DNA of 64,000 nucleotides from NCBI RefSeq assembly GCF_900167345.1, contig NZ_FUXB01000006.1:62001-126000 (forward strand). The letters run 5' to 3'. The notes beneath the pieces are model-generated. The model did no database searches. It was not told the DNA's origin and worked only from the letters and a program-made list of their open reading frames with translations. Below are positions 35,594 to 45,314 of the stretch, in pieces. Source of the DNA: Vibrio cincinnatiensis DSM 19608. Its GTDB lineage: Bacteria; Pseudomonadota; Gammaproteobacteria; Enterobacterales; Vibrionaceae. The first letter of the stretch is position 1; each line of letters starts with the position of its first letter. Made by a program: the position numbers and the translations under genes.

Positions 35594-36625
35594 TTACCCA
35601 AACCGCGTCGCAGAAAAAGTATTAAGTATGCGGTGAATGAGGTAGGTCATCATTAGCGTGATCACGATAGCAAACAAAATGCTACTGACTCGATATAACG
35701 CACTGAAAACAAAGTCACCATTGGGAGCCAAATATTGACCAAATAAAATGCCGAGAGTGGTTAAGCCGCCGAATCCTACGCCTGAACCACTCGACTCTTT
35801 CACGTGCAGATGGCTAAACCAGAGGCAGCCAATCCATAACATGGGAATAACGAGGATTAATAGATCTGACCAATCATATAACATCACCTGCCCAAATAAA
35901 CCAAAACTGACCCCCAGTAAAGTTCCCATCGCTCGTTTACGAGCATAACCAAGAGCGCCATTCCAATGCATGGGGAACAGCAGCAGCAAGGTTGTCGATT
36001 GAGCCGACATGGAATCACTTAAGTCAAATACTTGGAACACGATGAATGACAGAGTCGCAATACTTGCACCCAATAACGCCTCGTGGCGAGTGCGATGTGA
36101 CGGCTTATCTATGCTAGGAGCGGCTACCGTTTGGCGAGGTTCGGTGTTAGGAATAAAATAGGTCATTAAATAGGCAATAATGACAGACAATATGTTGGCA
36201 TGTAAGTTACTAAAAATCAGGTCATTTAAGTCGGTTGTCGGGTAGCTGGCAAAATGCAACATAATGCTTAAGCTAAGTACACTGTTGGCTCCAAATAAAA
36301 ATAGGTATCCTTTTGACATACAGGCAAATTTATAGAGGAATAGACCAAACGCAATCAATGTCATCAGGACAAAGTGATGGGCAAACAGCCCACCTAAAAT
36401 ACCGACTTCTAACCCACAGACGACAGCGGAAGCGAGTAATTGACGAGCCGCATGTCCATTCATCACCGGAACCATTCCCAGCAGTAGCATCGGTGTTACG
36501 GTGAAAAATACACCATAATTCCAGCCAAACCATTTATTGAGTGTAAAACCTATGGTTGCGCCCGTTGCAATACGTAAGCACTGTCGAATGTCATTACCGG
36601 AGAGTGGATGGTGCCAAAGCTTCAT
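35594..36625 (-). CDS. FUSC/DUF2955-type membrane protein of an efflux operon
   Basis: 343 residues with two blocks of hydrophobic helices (about 15-155 and 185-335) typical of DUF2955/fusaric-acid-resistance-like proteins; MKLWHHPLSGNDIRQCLRIATG opens the protein. It lies 12 bases downstream of the HlyD-type gene and shares its operon. Such pairs (membrane fusion protein plus FUSC-like transporter, as in AaeAB) export aromatic acids; the substrate here is unknown. Confidence 0.78.
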   Translation of the reverse strand: MKLWHHPLSGNDIRQCLRIATGATIGFTLNKWFGWNYGVFFTVTPMLLLGMVPVMNGHAARQLLASAVVCGLEVGILGGLFAHHFVLMTLIAFGLFLYKFACMSKGYLFLFGANSVLSLSIMLHFASYPTTDLNDLIFSNLHANILSVIIAYLMTYFIPNTEPRQTVAAPSIDKPSHRTRHEALLGASIATLSFIVFQVFDLSDSMSAQSTTLLLLFPMHWNGALGYARKRAMGTLLGVSFGLFGQVMLYDWSDLLILVIPMLWIGCLWFSHLHVKESSGSGVGFGGLTTLGILFGQYLAPNGDFVFSALYRVSSILFAIVITLMMTYLIHRILNTFSATRFG

Positions 36626-36637
36626 TCGTGATACTCA

Positions 36638-37696
36638 CTAATAAATATAATGTAGGACGCTAAGGAGATGGATCTGAACTCGGGCTAACCAAGCAAAGAA
36701 AGCGTTGTCGGGGAGCAGTTGCACGGTTGCTTTTGCACCCGCCGGTAGTGTTGGAAGAGTATTCTGATCCAGTGAGAGGTGCAGACGTAATCGCTGCGCA
36801 TCTCGCACCCAGCGGTTCGATTCGGTTGGGTTGGCGAGTTGCCCATTGGCATCAAATTGTCCAGCACTGACGCCCGCATCAATGCTACGAATATTGGCCG
36901 TAAATACCTGACCGGGTTGGCTATCAAAAGCAATCAAAGCGGGATGATTCGGCGTACGGTTACGCAAGCTTTTTTCACGAAAATCCGCGATGACATCCAT
37001 ACGGTTTCCTACCAAGGCGACCAGTGGATTTCCGGCATTTGCGTACGTTCCGGTTTCGATTTGTAAGTTAGTAATCACTCCGTCGTGTTCAGCGACCACT
37101 CGTGTATAAGATAAATTCAATTGTGCTTTGTTAAGTTGATTTTGAGCGGTTCGAATACTGACGTTGGTATCATCGGCTTCCCCACGGCTAACTTGTAACT
37201 CTTTTAGGTGGGCTTGTGCGGCAGCGAGGTTGGCTTTGGCTGCAATAGCATTACTTTGTGCATCATCACGCAATTGTTGTGAGGTTCCATTACGCAAGAA
37301 AAGGGTATGTAAACGAGTAAATTCCCGTTTTTTTTGCTCGGCAATAATTTGGCTGGCTTGCAAATCGGCTTGTGCAGCTAAAATAGCCGCATCCAGTTGA
37401 GCATTATTTTGTATCGCTTGCTGTAAATTGAGCTGGGCTTGTTCCACGGCTAACTGATAAGGAGCGGCATCGAGTTCAAAGAGTAAGTCGCCTTTATGTA
37501 CAACTTGATTATTGGTGACATAGAGCTGGCTGATTTGCCCACTGACTTGAGGTGCCACTTTGGTGACCACTCGCGTTACCATGGCCTGTGGTGTTAAAGG
37601 CATGGCGAGGTCTGCAATGAGAAAATAAGCAAAAAGGCCAATAAATGCAGTGCAGGAATATTTTATCCAGCGAGCAAATTTCTGATCGGGTGTCAT
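36638..37696 (-). CDS. HlyD/EmrA-type membrane fusion protein
   Basis: 352 residues. One N-terminal helix (YSCTAFIGLFAYFLIADLA), a biotinyl-lipoyl half near VTKVAPQVSGQISQLYV, an alpha-hairpin coiled coil from about 85 to 190 (rich in Ala, Gln and Lys), and the second lipoyl half with LSYTRVVAEHDGVITNL. It should bridge an inner-membrane transporter to an outer-membrane channel. Its operon neighbours are the MarR regulator upstream and the FUSC-like protein downstream; no outer-membrane factor gene is present. Confidence 0.87.
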   Translation of the reverse strand: MTPDQKFARWIKYSCTAFIGLFAYFLIADLAMPLTPQAMVTRVVTKVAPQVSGQISQLYVTNNQVVHKGDLLFELDAAPYQLAVEQAQLNLQQAIQNNAQLDAAILAAQADLQASQIIAEQKKREFTRLHTLFLRNGTSQQLRDDAQSNAIAAKANLAAAQAHLKELQVSRGEADDTNVSIRTAQNQLNKAQLNLSYTRVVAEHDGVITNLQIETGTYANAGNPLVALVGNRMDVIADFREKSLRNRTPNHPALIAFDSQPGQVFTANIRSIDAGVSAGQFDANGQLANPTESNRWVRDAQRLRLHLSLDQNTLPTLPAGAKATVQLLPDNAFFAWLARVQIHLLSVLHYIY

Positions 37697-37730
37697 AGAT
37701 AATCACGTCCTTAGCAAACGGGAAGATACA

Positions 37731-38207
37731 TTAATGAGAATGAAGGGTATTGAGCGCATTATGAGCGATTTGATCCAGTAACTGATTCATTTTTCTGAGT
37801 TCCTCATCATCGATTTGGCTCAGTAGTTGATGACGGATCTGCATTATGCGATGTTCCATCTGAGTTAAGAGTGCTCGGCCATTATCCGTGAGCGTGACAA
37901 TGCGGGCTCGTTTATCACTGGCGCAACAGTGGCGAGTGATGAGTGCTTGCTCTTCCAATTGATTGAGTGTGCGCATGAGCGAAGCCAATTCAATTTCTAA
38001 TGCGTCAGCCAGCTGTTTTTGGCTGACGTTATCGCCTAAACGTTGCAACTTCCAAAGAGCGGTCCAGCGAGGATGAGTTAAGCCTAATGGCTCTAATTCA
38101 CGATCCGCAACCATCTTCCATAAACGAGAAACTCGGGACAGTTTCTCTGCCAAAGAGAGGTCTCTTAAACGATTCAGATTTTGGGGCATCATGAGGCTTT
38201 CCATCAT
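37731..38207 (-). CDS. MarR-family transcriptional regulator
   Basis: 158 residues with a winged helix (NVSQKQLADALEIELASLMRTLNQLEEQALITR) and the beta-wing CCASDKRARIVTLTDNGRALL. A pair of cysteines in the wing (HCCASD) could respond to redox or metals, which I only infer. The first two Met codons at 38207 and 38204 lie right behind a 16-bp operator; an alternative start at 38192 has GGAAAG upstream and would remove five residues. It should repress its own operon with the HlyD and FUSC genes until a ligand binds. Confidence 0.87.
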   Translation of the reverse strand: MMESLMMPQNLNRLRDLSLAEKLSRVSRLWKMVADRELEPLGLTHPRWTALWKLQRLGDNVSQKQLADALEIELASLMRTLNQLEEQALITRHCCASDKRARIVTLTDNGRALLTQMEHRIMQIRHQLLSQIDDEELRKMNQLLDQIAHNALNTLHSH

Positions 38208-38208
38208 T

Positions 38209-38250
38209 ACTTAGCGTGCTAAGTAATATAATATAGTTAGCACGCTAAGT
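38209..38250. promoter_or_regulatory. two 16-bp MarR operators
   Basis: ACTTAGCGTGCTAAGT (38209-38224) is palindromic except for its two central bases. AGTTAGCACGCTAAGT (38235-38250) equals its reverse complement with one mismatch. The centres are 26 bases apart, and the first copy abuts the marR start codon, so autoregulation is likely. Confidence 0.85.
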
Positions 38251-38257
38251 AAATAGT

Positions 38258-38273
38258 TGTGATGTGTGTCACT
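38258..38273. promoter_or_regulatory. CRP-like site
   Basis: TGTGA-TGTGTG-TCACT matches the CRP consensus at 9 of 10 specific positions, between the MarR operators and the DUF134 gene. Confidence 0.5.
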
Positions 38274-38379
38274 TTATTTTGTTGTGCAAGTAAAGTCATG
38301 CATAGACACCGAGTTGCCTTTTCAGGCCAAGATGCCACAATAGCGCGTATTCCCATGTTCCCGATAAGAAGAGAAGGTT

Positions 38380-38664
38380 ATGGCTCGTCCAAAAATTCCA
38401 AGACAAATTTGTGGCTTTCCAGCCCAAAGTTGTTTTAAACCCAATGGAATTCCGATGGCTCAGTTAGAAGCCGTGTCCATTCAAGCGGATGAGTTTGAAG
38501 CGCTGCGTTTGGTTGATTATCAAGGAATGCAGCAGCAAGAAGCCGCCATAGTGATGGGTATCTCTCGTCAAACCTTAGCGAATTTAGTGAAATCGGCGAG
38601 GCGTAAAGTCTCAGACTGCTTGCTTCATGGCAAAGCACTATTGATGGAAGAACGACCACAATAA
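38380..38664 (+). CDS. DUF134 (UPF0251) family DNA-binding protein
   Basis: 94 residues. The N-terminus MARPKIPRQICGFPA and the segment ADEFEALRLVDYQGMQQQEA, followed by the helix-turn-helix AAIVMGISRQTLANLVKSAR, are the family hallmarks. These small proteins are thought to be transcription regulators of the sigma-70 region-4-like type. It is divergent from marR. GAAGG lies upstream of the ATG. Confidence 0.83.
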   Translation: MARPKIPRQICGFPAQSCFKPNGIPMAQLEAVSIQADEFEALRLVDYQGMQQQEAAIVMGISRQTLANLVKSARRKVSDCLLHGKALLMEERPQ

Positions 38665-38785
38665 CGGCCACCACCAAGTTTTGACGGTTTTATCTATCAA
38701 AGAAATAGGTACAATCGAGCGCTCGAATATCACCCCCTCTTTTATACTGTGCTCCTGATGACATTGATAGACAGGGCACCGTGTT

Positions 38786-40411
38786 ATGCGTTCACTTTCC
38801 ATTACTCGATTAGTACGAGCCAATGCCGCGTTGGCGGTTTTTGCGATTGTTGGCTTAAGCTTTTTCCTTATTCTCAATTTAACCCGTGTCCAGCAGCAGT
38901 TTGGTACGGTGGTTGATCGTAATGTTCAACTGCTCACCGCTATTTCTGATCTGCGTTATTACACAGTGACTTACCGCCGTTTTGCTCTCGACTATGGCTT
39001 AACTGATGATGTTGATGAATATCGCACGATTATGCAAACCATCGAATTTAATGATCAAGCGGTCAAGCAGGCATTACAACGTATGGAGCAGTTAGCGGAT
39101 TTGCCCGATATTCAAGCATCGGTATCCGATTTTGAACGTCAGATAGAGACCTATCAAGTAATGCAGCAGCATTATACGGATCTTATTGATCAAAACCGGA
39201 TTGAAGAAGCTCGCCGTCAAATGTTGGGTCCAATGTTGGCACCTTTTAACAAAATTGTGGAAGGATTGACACAATTTCAGCATCAACTAGAGCAAGATGC
39301 GACTCGCATGAAAAATGAGAAACAAGCACAGATTGAGCGAGTGATCCGTGGTTCTGTTGGGGTCGCTGCTTTAGTGGTACTTGCGCTACTGGCCAGCGGA
39401 TATTTGACAGCCAAACGAGTATTGCGGCCACTGGCTCGATTAAAAGCACACATGTCGATTGTTGGACAGGGGCAGTTGGAATCGCGTTTATCACTGACAC
39501 AGTTTAAGCACGATGAATTTGGTGAAGCGGCGCAAGCATTTATTCATATGCAAGAGAACTTAACCACATTGATCCTTTCCGTAAAAGAGAGTGTCCATTC
39601 GTTAGACTTGGTTTCTGAAGAGCTGGCCGCTAAGGTCGCGCACACTCAACAAAGTGTGGATGAGCAGAAATATGAGATCCAGAAAATTGTCTCATCTGTG
39701 GCAGATTTATCAGGCAACACTCAGCATATTGATCAAGTGACGCATAAGGCATCGTACAAGAGTGAGGAAACTCAACAACAAGCGCAGTTGGGTGAGCAAA
39801 GTATTGTGCATTCCATTGAGCGGACAGAACACTTATCACAATTATTGGATCAAACCGGACAAGTGATTAATGGGTTGTATCAACGCAGCTCAGATATTAG
39901 CCTTATTTCTGAGGTGATTGGTAATATCACCAAGCAGACCAACTTACTGGCATTAAACGCGGCAATTGAAGCTGCGCGAGCCGGTGAGGCTGGGCGAGGG
40001 TTTGCTGTCGTAGCCGATCATGTTCGTGAATTAGCTCAGCAGACTCAACAGTCGATTGAAGAAATTGGCGGAGTGATTGAAAACCTGCAAGCTCAAGCTT
40101 CGGATGCCCAAGGTTTTATGAAACAGTGTCAAATTGAAATCGGGGAGAGTTTACAGCAAGTCAAAGAGGCGGGAGCCGCTTATCACCAAATCGTGGGGGC
40201 CGCACAGGCCATTGCAAAACTTGATGGACAAATTGCTCAATTGGCCCAAACGCAACAACAATTATCCATGCATGTGAGTGAGAGCGTCAACACGATTGAA
40301 GGGTCTTCTCTTAATATTGAACATATTGCTAGTGAAACCACACAGACTTATCACCTTGTTCAGCAACAAACTGAACACTTAAAGCAGTATATTGGTGCAT
40401 TTACCGTTTAA
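38786..40411 (+). CDS. methyl-accepting chemotaxis protein (membrane, four-helix-bundle sensor)
   Basis: 541 residues. Transmembrane helices at about 12-32 and 188-207 flank a periplasmic four-helix bundle (about 35-185); HAMP follows ([20 protein letters not shown]), then the signalling hairpin with [20 protein letters not shown] near 387-406 and [14 protein letters not shown]. It should transmit a periplasmic signal to CheA/CheW and flagella; the ligand is unknown. A monocistronic gene with a hairpin after the stop. Confidence 0.93.
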   Translation: MRSLSITRLVRANAALAVFAIVGLSFFLILNLTRVQQQFGTVVDRNVQLLTAISDLRYYTVTYRRFALDYGLTDDVDEYRTIMQTIEFNDQAVKQALQRMEQLADLPDIQASVSDFERQIETYQVMQQHYTDLIDQNRIEEARRQMLGPMLAPFNKIVEGLTQFQHQLEQDATRMKNEKQAQIERVIRGSVGVAALVVLALLASGYLTAKRVLRPLARLKAHMSIVGQGQLESRLSLTQFKHDEFGEAAQAFIHMQENLTTLILSVKESVHSLDLVSEELAAKVAHTQQSVDEQKYEIQKIVSSVADLSGNTQHIDQVTHKASYKSEETQQQAQLGEQSIVHSIERTEHLSQLLDQTGQVINGLYQRSSDISLISEVIGNITKQTNLLALNAAIEAARAGEAGRGFAVVADHVRELAQQTQQSIEEIGGVIENLQAQASDAQGFMKQCQIEIGESLQQVKEAGAAYHQIVGAAQAIAKLDGQIAQLAQTQQQLSMHVSESVNTIEGSSLNIEHIASETTQTYHLVQQQTEHLKQYIGAFTV

Positions 40412-40437
40412 TGGTTTCAATTTTTCATGGTTTTCTT

Positions 40438-40477
40438 GACCTGAATCGGGGTTGTTCTCTTGATGCTGATTCAGGTC
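40438..40477. terminator. hairpin between the chemoreceptor and hydrolase genes
   Basis: GACCTGAATC and GATTCAGGTC pair perfectly over 10 bp around a 20-base loop between convergent genes. Confidence 0.6.
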
Positions 40478-40480
40478 TTC

Positions 40481-41095
40481 CTAATGTTCAAATTGGTCAT
40501 AGCGAATGAAGTGGTCGATTTGTTTGGCGATATAATGGTTGTATAACATACTGGTGTGTGTGGTTCGTGTTTCCAGATGATCCGTCATGCCTGCAATTTT
40601 GGTTTCTTCCACCGTCACCGTGCCATCGGACTCCTTTTGATTCCCCATTAATAACGTGCGCATCCCGATGGGAAGTGTCCCCGCGATACTGCCGAGTTTT
40701 TGTGGAAAATCCCATGTATCGTGATGTTTTTTCAAGCCATACTGAGTGGCGTTTCCAAGAATGACTCCCAGCCCTAATTGCTCAATTCTGCTTACAATCG
40801 AGGCTCCCTGCAAAGGGGAACCAATGGTGATCACGTGAGAGATAAGCTGAGTATTTGGGCGGCGAGAAGCTAAATAGCGCTTGATCATCAAACCACCTAA
40901 GCTATGCCCGACCAGTACGTTGGTTTGTTTGGGAGCTAGCGCAGCATCAATTTGGAGAAACAGTTTTTCCTCATTAATCGACACCGTATTATAGCTAAGC
41001 GCGGTTGCCTGATAGCCCAACTTAGTCAGTTGCTGGCGCAAGGGATGCATAACAATACTGTGCATGTAGAGTCCATGAAGAATGATAACTGGCAT
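40481..41095 (-). CDS. alpha/beta hydrolase, lipase/esterase-like
   Basis: 204 residues from the ATG at 41095, which has AGGA six bases upstream; a longer frame up to 41182 adds 29 residues without a ribosome site. The opening MPVIILHGLYMHSIVM carries the oxyanion HG motif, and the nucleophile elbow is GHSLGG with its serine; a late His (TTHTSM) could complete the triad. A small cytoplasmic hydrolase with an unknown substrate, convergent with the chemoreceptor gene. Confidence 0.8.
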   Translation of the reverse strand: MPVIILHGLYMHSIVMHPLRQQLTKLGYQATALSYNTVSINEEKLFLQIDAALAPKQTNVLVGHSLGGLMIKRYLASRRPNTQLISHVITIGSPLQGASIVSRIEQLGLGVILGNATQYGLKKHHDTWDFPQKLGSIAGTLPIGMRTLLMGNQKESDGTVTVEETKIAGMTDHLETRTTHTSMLYNHYIAKQIDHFIRYDQFEH

Positions 41096-41212
41096 GATGT
41101 GTCCTACAAATGGCTCGAAGTGGTTATCTAACCATGCTTTTATGACAAGTAAAAGGGGGGCGTGTTTTGTCTGTTTAGCCAACGGGCTCTTGAAAGAGAG
41201 AAAAGATCAATA

Positions 41213-41233
41213 AATAATTTGTAATGATAATTA
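41213..41233 (+). promoter_or_regulatory. Fur-box-like site before the siderophore receptor
   Basis: The AT-rich stretch contains the Fur hexamers AATAAT (41213-41218) and GATAAT (41226-41231) in direct order, about 55 bases before the receptor start. A partial match, but in the expected place for an iron-uptake operon. Confidence 0.5.
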
Positions 41234-41286
41234 AACTCAGTTAGATTCTCGAATTCATTGCAAACACCATCGATATTAGAAAAATA

Positions 41287-43383
41287 ATGACTTTCCACTC
41301 CAATTATTCGCCCCTTTTTTGCGCCGTCGTGTTTGGGTTAATCTCATCAACGGTTGCGGCTGATGAAACTTCACAAGCACAGAGTTTTGACGAAACCGAA
41401 AGCCTTGTCGTTTATGGCCGAGCGTTATCCCTTTATCGAGCGCAAGAGAGCAGCTTAGCGACCAAAATACCGACAGCGATTGATGAAACACCTCAATCTA
41501 TCCAAGTTCTGACTCAGCCGCTTATTCAAGATCAAGGGGCTCGGCAGATAACCGATTTGTATCGTTCTATCAGTGGCGTCAGCCAGTATTCGTATTCTGG
41601 TGTGACCTTCCGTGGTTTTCGTCAAGATCACATTTTATATGATGGGCTTCGCGGTGATCCCTTTAATGGTTTTGCTATTCCACAACTGTTCAATATAGAG
41701 CAGGTTGAAGTGCTAAAAGGGCCTTCATCAGCGGTGATGGGAAGTGGTGAACCGGGCGGTGTGATTAACTATGTGACGAAAAAGCCGACCGCTCACACTC
41801 AGAATAAGGTTTCCATCACCGCGGGAAATCAAGATTTTGTGAGTGGAAGCCTTGAACTTTCTGGCCCAGCGACAGAGGATCAGAGCCAGCGTTATCGAAT
41901 CGCCATTTACCAAGATCATGAAAACCCTTCTCGTGATAACACGGATGTTCGTAATCGAATTATCGACCTTGGTTATGCTTGGGATATAACCGACAGTACC
42001 ACCGTCACAGCACAGTTTACTGATATCATCCAGCATTATGGAGGGGCGCGTTTACGGGGGATTCCAACGGATGACAAGGGTAATTTCCTGGCCGATATTG
42101 ATTGGAATGCTAACGAAGCATCCGATTTCCAAGATTTAGAGGCGCAGGTTTATCAACTTCGTCTCGAGCAACGCTTTAATGCTTGGTTAAGCGGTGATCT
42201 CACTCTGCGATATTATGAGAATACTGAGAACCAGAAATATCATGAGCCCAATGGATTATTAGATTCCAATGGCGATGGTGTGCTAGATACCAGTAAGCGT
42301 CAGTTTCGAGATCAAGTTCGCCATAATAAAGCCAGTTCGGTGAGCGCCAATGTGATGGCTGAGCTCGGTGCTCATACATTACTACTCGGGGGGGACTACT
42401 ACCGTATTGATGAAGACTATATCTATTATCGGGCAAATGTAGATAGCATCAGTTTAACCAATCCCATCTATGGTGCGGATACTTCAGCCTATAATCTGAC
42501 TCTGGCTAAACAAACGGAAGCACGCTCACAGCGCTATGGCGCTTATGTTCAAGATCAATGGAAAATTACGGAACGTTGGAATCTATTAGCGGGGCTACGT
42601 TTGGATGGCTATAAAGACAAAGTTGACGATCTTAAAGCGGGGGATCGTGATGATTATACTGGCTCTGGTCTGTCGTATCGCTTAGGGTCGACTTACCAAA
42701 TTAATGCCCAGTGGCACCCTTATGCGGTGGTTGCAACGGGGTTTGTTCCACAAGATGCGACAAACCAAGCCAGCTCGAATGGTGGGCCGTTTGATCCTGA
42801 AGAAAGTTTGATGTACGAGGCGGGCGTCCGTAGCTATTGGCTAGACAATGCACTGAACGTTAACCTCGCGCTCTACCACATCAACAAAGAAAACATCCTA
42901 CAAACCGACCCGAATGATGATTCCCGTTCAGTGGCTTACGGGAAAGTACGTAGCCAAGGGGTGGAAGTCGATATTTTGGCTGATCTAACGGAAAATTGGG
43001 CGGCTAACTTAAGTTATGCCTATAACGATACCCGAGTGAAGGAAGCCTATGATGGAATCAGTGGTACGGTCGGAACCCGTTTTGCCAATGCTCCCCATCA
43101 TCAATTAGGGCTGTGGACTCGATATGATGTGACGGCGATAGATTCTTCGATAGGTTTTGGTGCTGATCATGTGAGTGAGCAATACAACCAGAGTGGTCAA
43201 ATCGTCAAAGCCTATACGGTCTTTGATGCTTCATGGCAGACACGCTGGCAGCAGTGGTTATTCCAAGTTAATGTAAAAAACCTATTTGATAAAAAATACG
43301 CGGTGAGTGGTTTCATTGACCGTACTGGCCATTTTCCTGGCGAGCAGCGTCGCATTTATCTTACCGCAAGTTATGACTTCTAA
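41287..43383 (+). CDS. TonB-dependent siderophore receptor
   Basis: 698 residues. A signal peptide (FCAVVFGLISSTVAA) is followed by a TonB-box-like segment (TESLVVYG), the plug domain (TPQSIQVLTQPLIQDQG, VEVLKGPSSAVMGSGEPGGV) and a 22-stranded barrel ending KNLFDKKYAVSGF...TASYDF with a terminal Phe. The pattern is that of the hydroxamate/ferric-siderophore class (FhuE/FpvA-like) and not FecA, since the N-terminal signalling domain used by FecR is missing. It heads the fecBCDE-like operon, the first follower starting 30 bases downstream. Confidence 0.9.
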   Translation: MTFHSNYSPLFCAVVFGLISSTVAADETSQAQSFDETESLVVYGRALSLYRAQESSLATKIPTAIDETPQSIQVLTQPLIQDQGARQITDLYRSISGVSQYSYSGVTFRGFRQDHILYDGLRGDPFNGFAIPQLFNIEQVEVLKGPSSAVMGSGEPGGVINYVTKKPTAHTQNKVSITAGNQDFVSGSLELSGPATEDQSQRYRIAIYQDHENPSRDNTDVRNRIIDLGYAWDITDSTTVTAQFTDIIQHYGGARLRGIPTDDKGNFLADIDWNANEASDFQDLEAQVYQLRLEQRFNAWLSGDLTLRYYENTENQKYHEPNGLLDSNGDGVLDTSKRQFRDQVRHNKASSVSANVMAELGAHTLLLGGDYYRIDEDYIYYRANVDSISLTNPIYGADTSAYNLTLAKQTEARSQRYGAYVQDQWKITERWNLLAGLRLDGYKDKVDDLKAGDRDDYTGSGLSYRLGSTYQINAQWHPYAVVATGFVPQDATNQASSNGGPFDPEESLMYEAGVRSYWLDNALNVNLALYHINKENILQTDPNDDSRSVAYGKVRSQGVEVDILADLTENWAANLSYAYNDTRVKEAYDGISGTVGTRFANAPHHQLGLWTRYDVTAIDSSIGFGADHVSEQYNQSGQIVKAYTVFDASWQTRWQQWLFQVNVKNLFDKKYAVSGFIDRTGHFPGEQRRIYLTASYDF

Positions 43384-43413
43384 GGTCTGAACATCAGAAA
43401 TAGGTAAATAATA

Positions 43414-44313
43414 ATGAATGCATTGTTATGGAAACGACTAAGCCTGATTGTGGTTGGCTGGGGGCTGAGTTTTATGGTTTTGGCGGTGACCGTAACTGAC
43501 AGCCAAGGCTCATTTTCTTTAGATTATGTTCCACAGCGAATTGTGGCATTGGAGTTTTCTTTTGTTGATGCTCTGGTGGCGGTTGAGGTCAGCCCGATTG
43601 GCATTGCTGATGATAACGATCCTAAGCGTTTATTGCCCGCAGTATCCTCTCAATTGGGCCAATGGACTTCGGTGGGCACACGTTCGCAGCCAAGTTTAGA
43701 AGTGATTGCTTCACTCAAACCGGATTTAATTATTGCCGATGTGGATCGCCACGCAGCGGTATACGCCGATTTAGTCAAAATAGCGCCCACGTTGTTGCTG
43801 CCCTCACGGCGAGAAACGTATGAAGATAACCTAAACTCTGCTCAAATTATCGGCCAGGTGATTGGCCGTTCATTACCGATGCAGCAAAGGCTCATGCTGC
43901 ATCGACAGCGAATGCAGCACTATGCGGCAAAACTGTCTGATTTAAAAAAGCAGACGGTGCAATTTGGTGTAGCCCGAGAGAATGGTTTTTATGCTCATTC
44001 GGTGGAATCGTATGCGGGGGGCGTGATCCACGCGTTAGGGCTTCGTGCGCCAGAAGGGTTGAAAAATGAAAATACCTCACGACAAATTAGCTTAGAGCAA
44101 CTGCTGGCACTTAACCCAGATTATTTAGTGGTGGGAGACTACACCGACAGCAGCATTATCAATAAGTGGCAAGCTCAGCCATTGTGGCGAGTGTTAACGT
44201 CAGCTCGCAAGCAACAGATTCTTCACGTCGATGGGAATTTGTGGGCTCGGTGTCGGGGGATTTTAGCGGCCGAATATATGGCCGAGGATTTGGTGATGCG
44301 AGTGCACCCTTAA
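43414..44313 (+). CDS. fecB: FecB-like periplasmic iron-chelate binding protein
   Basis: 299 residues with a signal peptide (VVGWGLSFMVLAV) and a class III binding-protein fold. The stretches PQRIVALEFSFVDALVAV, PIGIADDNDPKRLLP, VGTRSQPSLEVIASLKPDLI and WARCRGILAAEYMAED run very close to E. coli FecB, which binds ferric citrate. The ligand here may be iron dicitrate or the siderophore taken in by the receptor upstream. The TAATG junction couples it to fecC. Confidence 0.88.
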   Translation: MNALLWKRLSLIVVGWGLSFMVLAVTVTDSQGSFSLDYVPQRIVALEFSFVDALVAVEVSPIGIADDNDPKRLLPAVSSQLGQWTSVGTRSQPSLEVIASLKPDLIIADVDRHAAVYADLVKIAPTLLLPSRRETYEDNLNSAQIIGQVIGRSLPMQQRLMLHRQRMQHYAAKLSDLKKQTVQFGVARENGFYAHSVESYAGGVIHALGLRAPEGLKNENTSRQISLEQLLALNPDYLVVGDYTDSSIINKWQAQPLWRVLTSARKQQILHVDGNLWARCRGILAAEYMAEDLVMRVHP

Positions 44314-45314
44314 TGCCATTATCTACGCCAAGAAGGATTCCCCGTTTATTTATTTTGCTGCTGATGGTGTTAATACTTATCAGTTGGCTTGCTTTGTTTG
44401 CTTTTTCCTCGTTGCCGATTTCTGCTACGGATGCACTGAGTACGTTATGGCACATGGATGAACAGCAGGTGGCCCACCTGATTGTACGAGATATTCGGTT
44501 GCCACGCACCCTTGAAGCGATCTTGATCGGCGCAAGTTTAAGTTGTGCGGGAGCTCTCATGCAGGGGCTAACCCGTAACCCACTGGCTTCCCCTAGCTTG
44601 TTTGGCGTAAATGCAGGGGCAGCATTGGGTATGGCGCTGGTCAGTACGGTTTTTACCAGCACTTTTATACTGACAAGCCAAGTTGCCGCGATGTTAGGAG
44701 GGCTTAGTGCTTGGACCTTAGTGATGGTGCTAGGGGGAGCATGGAAAATGGGGTCTGAGCGTGGGCAATTGGTGCTGGCGGGGATTGCCATTTCAGCCTT
44801 ATGTTCGGCTTTGACCAAAGCGTGTGTAATTTTAGTTGAAGAGCAAGCGGCCAGTGTCATGACGTGGTTGGCTGGTTCGTTTGCTCATGTTGGTTGGGAA
44901 ACATGGCAAATGAGTTGGCCGGGGCTAAGTGTTGCGCTGGTGCTCAGTATGCTCCTTGCCCCTAAACTCAATATCTTGGTGATGGGCGATGAGCGGGTTA
45001 AAAGTTTAGGCGTTAATTTGACCTTATTGAGAATACTGGTTGGCCTGATTGTTCTCACCTTGGTTGGGATAAGCGTGAGTATGGTAGGCGCCATTGCCTT
45101 TATTGGATTAATCGTACCCCATATGGCGCGATTTTTAGTGGGTTATGATCACCGTATTCTATTACCTACGGTGATGCTACTGGGGGCAATACTCGCCTTG
45201 GCGGCGGATATTCTCAGCCGCATGGTTGTTTTTCCCACAGAAACTCCAGCGGGCGCAGTACTTGCACTGATTGGTGCGCCCTATTTTCTGTATTTAGTGA
45301 GGAAACAGCGATGA
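44313..45314 (+). CDS. fecC: FecC-like iron-chelate ABC permease
   Basis: 333 residues starting at the ATG of the TAATG overlap; an in-frame ATG further upstream lies inside fecB and is not used. FecCD/BtuC-family helices with ASLSCAGALMQGLTRNPLASPSLFGVNAG and the conserved GAIAFIGLIVPHMARF. It forms one half of the inner-membrane channel with fecD. The next gene overlaps by four bases (ATGA). Confidence 0.88.
   Translation: MPLSTPRRIPRLFILLLMVLILISWLALFAFSSLPISATDALSTLWHMDEQQVAHLIVRDIRLPRTLEAILIGASLSCAGALMQGLTRNPLASPSLFGVNAGAALGMALVSTVFTSTFILTSQVAAMLGGLSAWTLVMVLGGAWKMGSERGQLVLAGIAISALCSALTKACVILVEEQAASVMTWLAGSFAHVGWETWQMSWPGLSVALVLSMLLAPKLNILVMGDERVKSLGVNLTLLRILVGLIVLTLVGISVSMVGAIAFIGLIVPHMARFLVGYDHRILLPTVMLLGAILALAADILSRMVVFPTETPAGAVLALIGAPYFLYLVRKQR

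Noticed and set aside
44166-44312. An upstream extension of fecC.
   Set aside because: It would overlap fecB by about 150 bases; the TAATG coupling start at 44313 fits the permease N-terminus better.
44159-44860. A long minus-strand frame across the fecB-fecC junction.
   Set aside because: Antisense to two well-supported genes and lacking known motifs.
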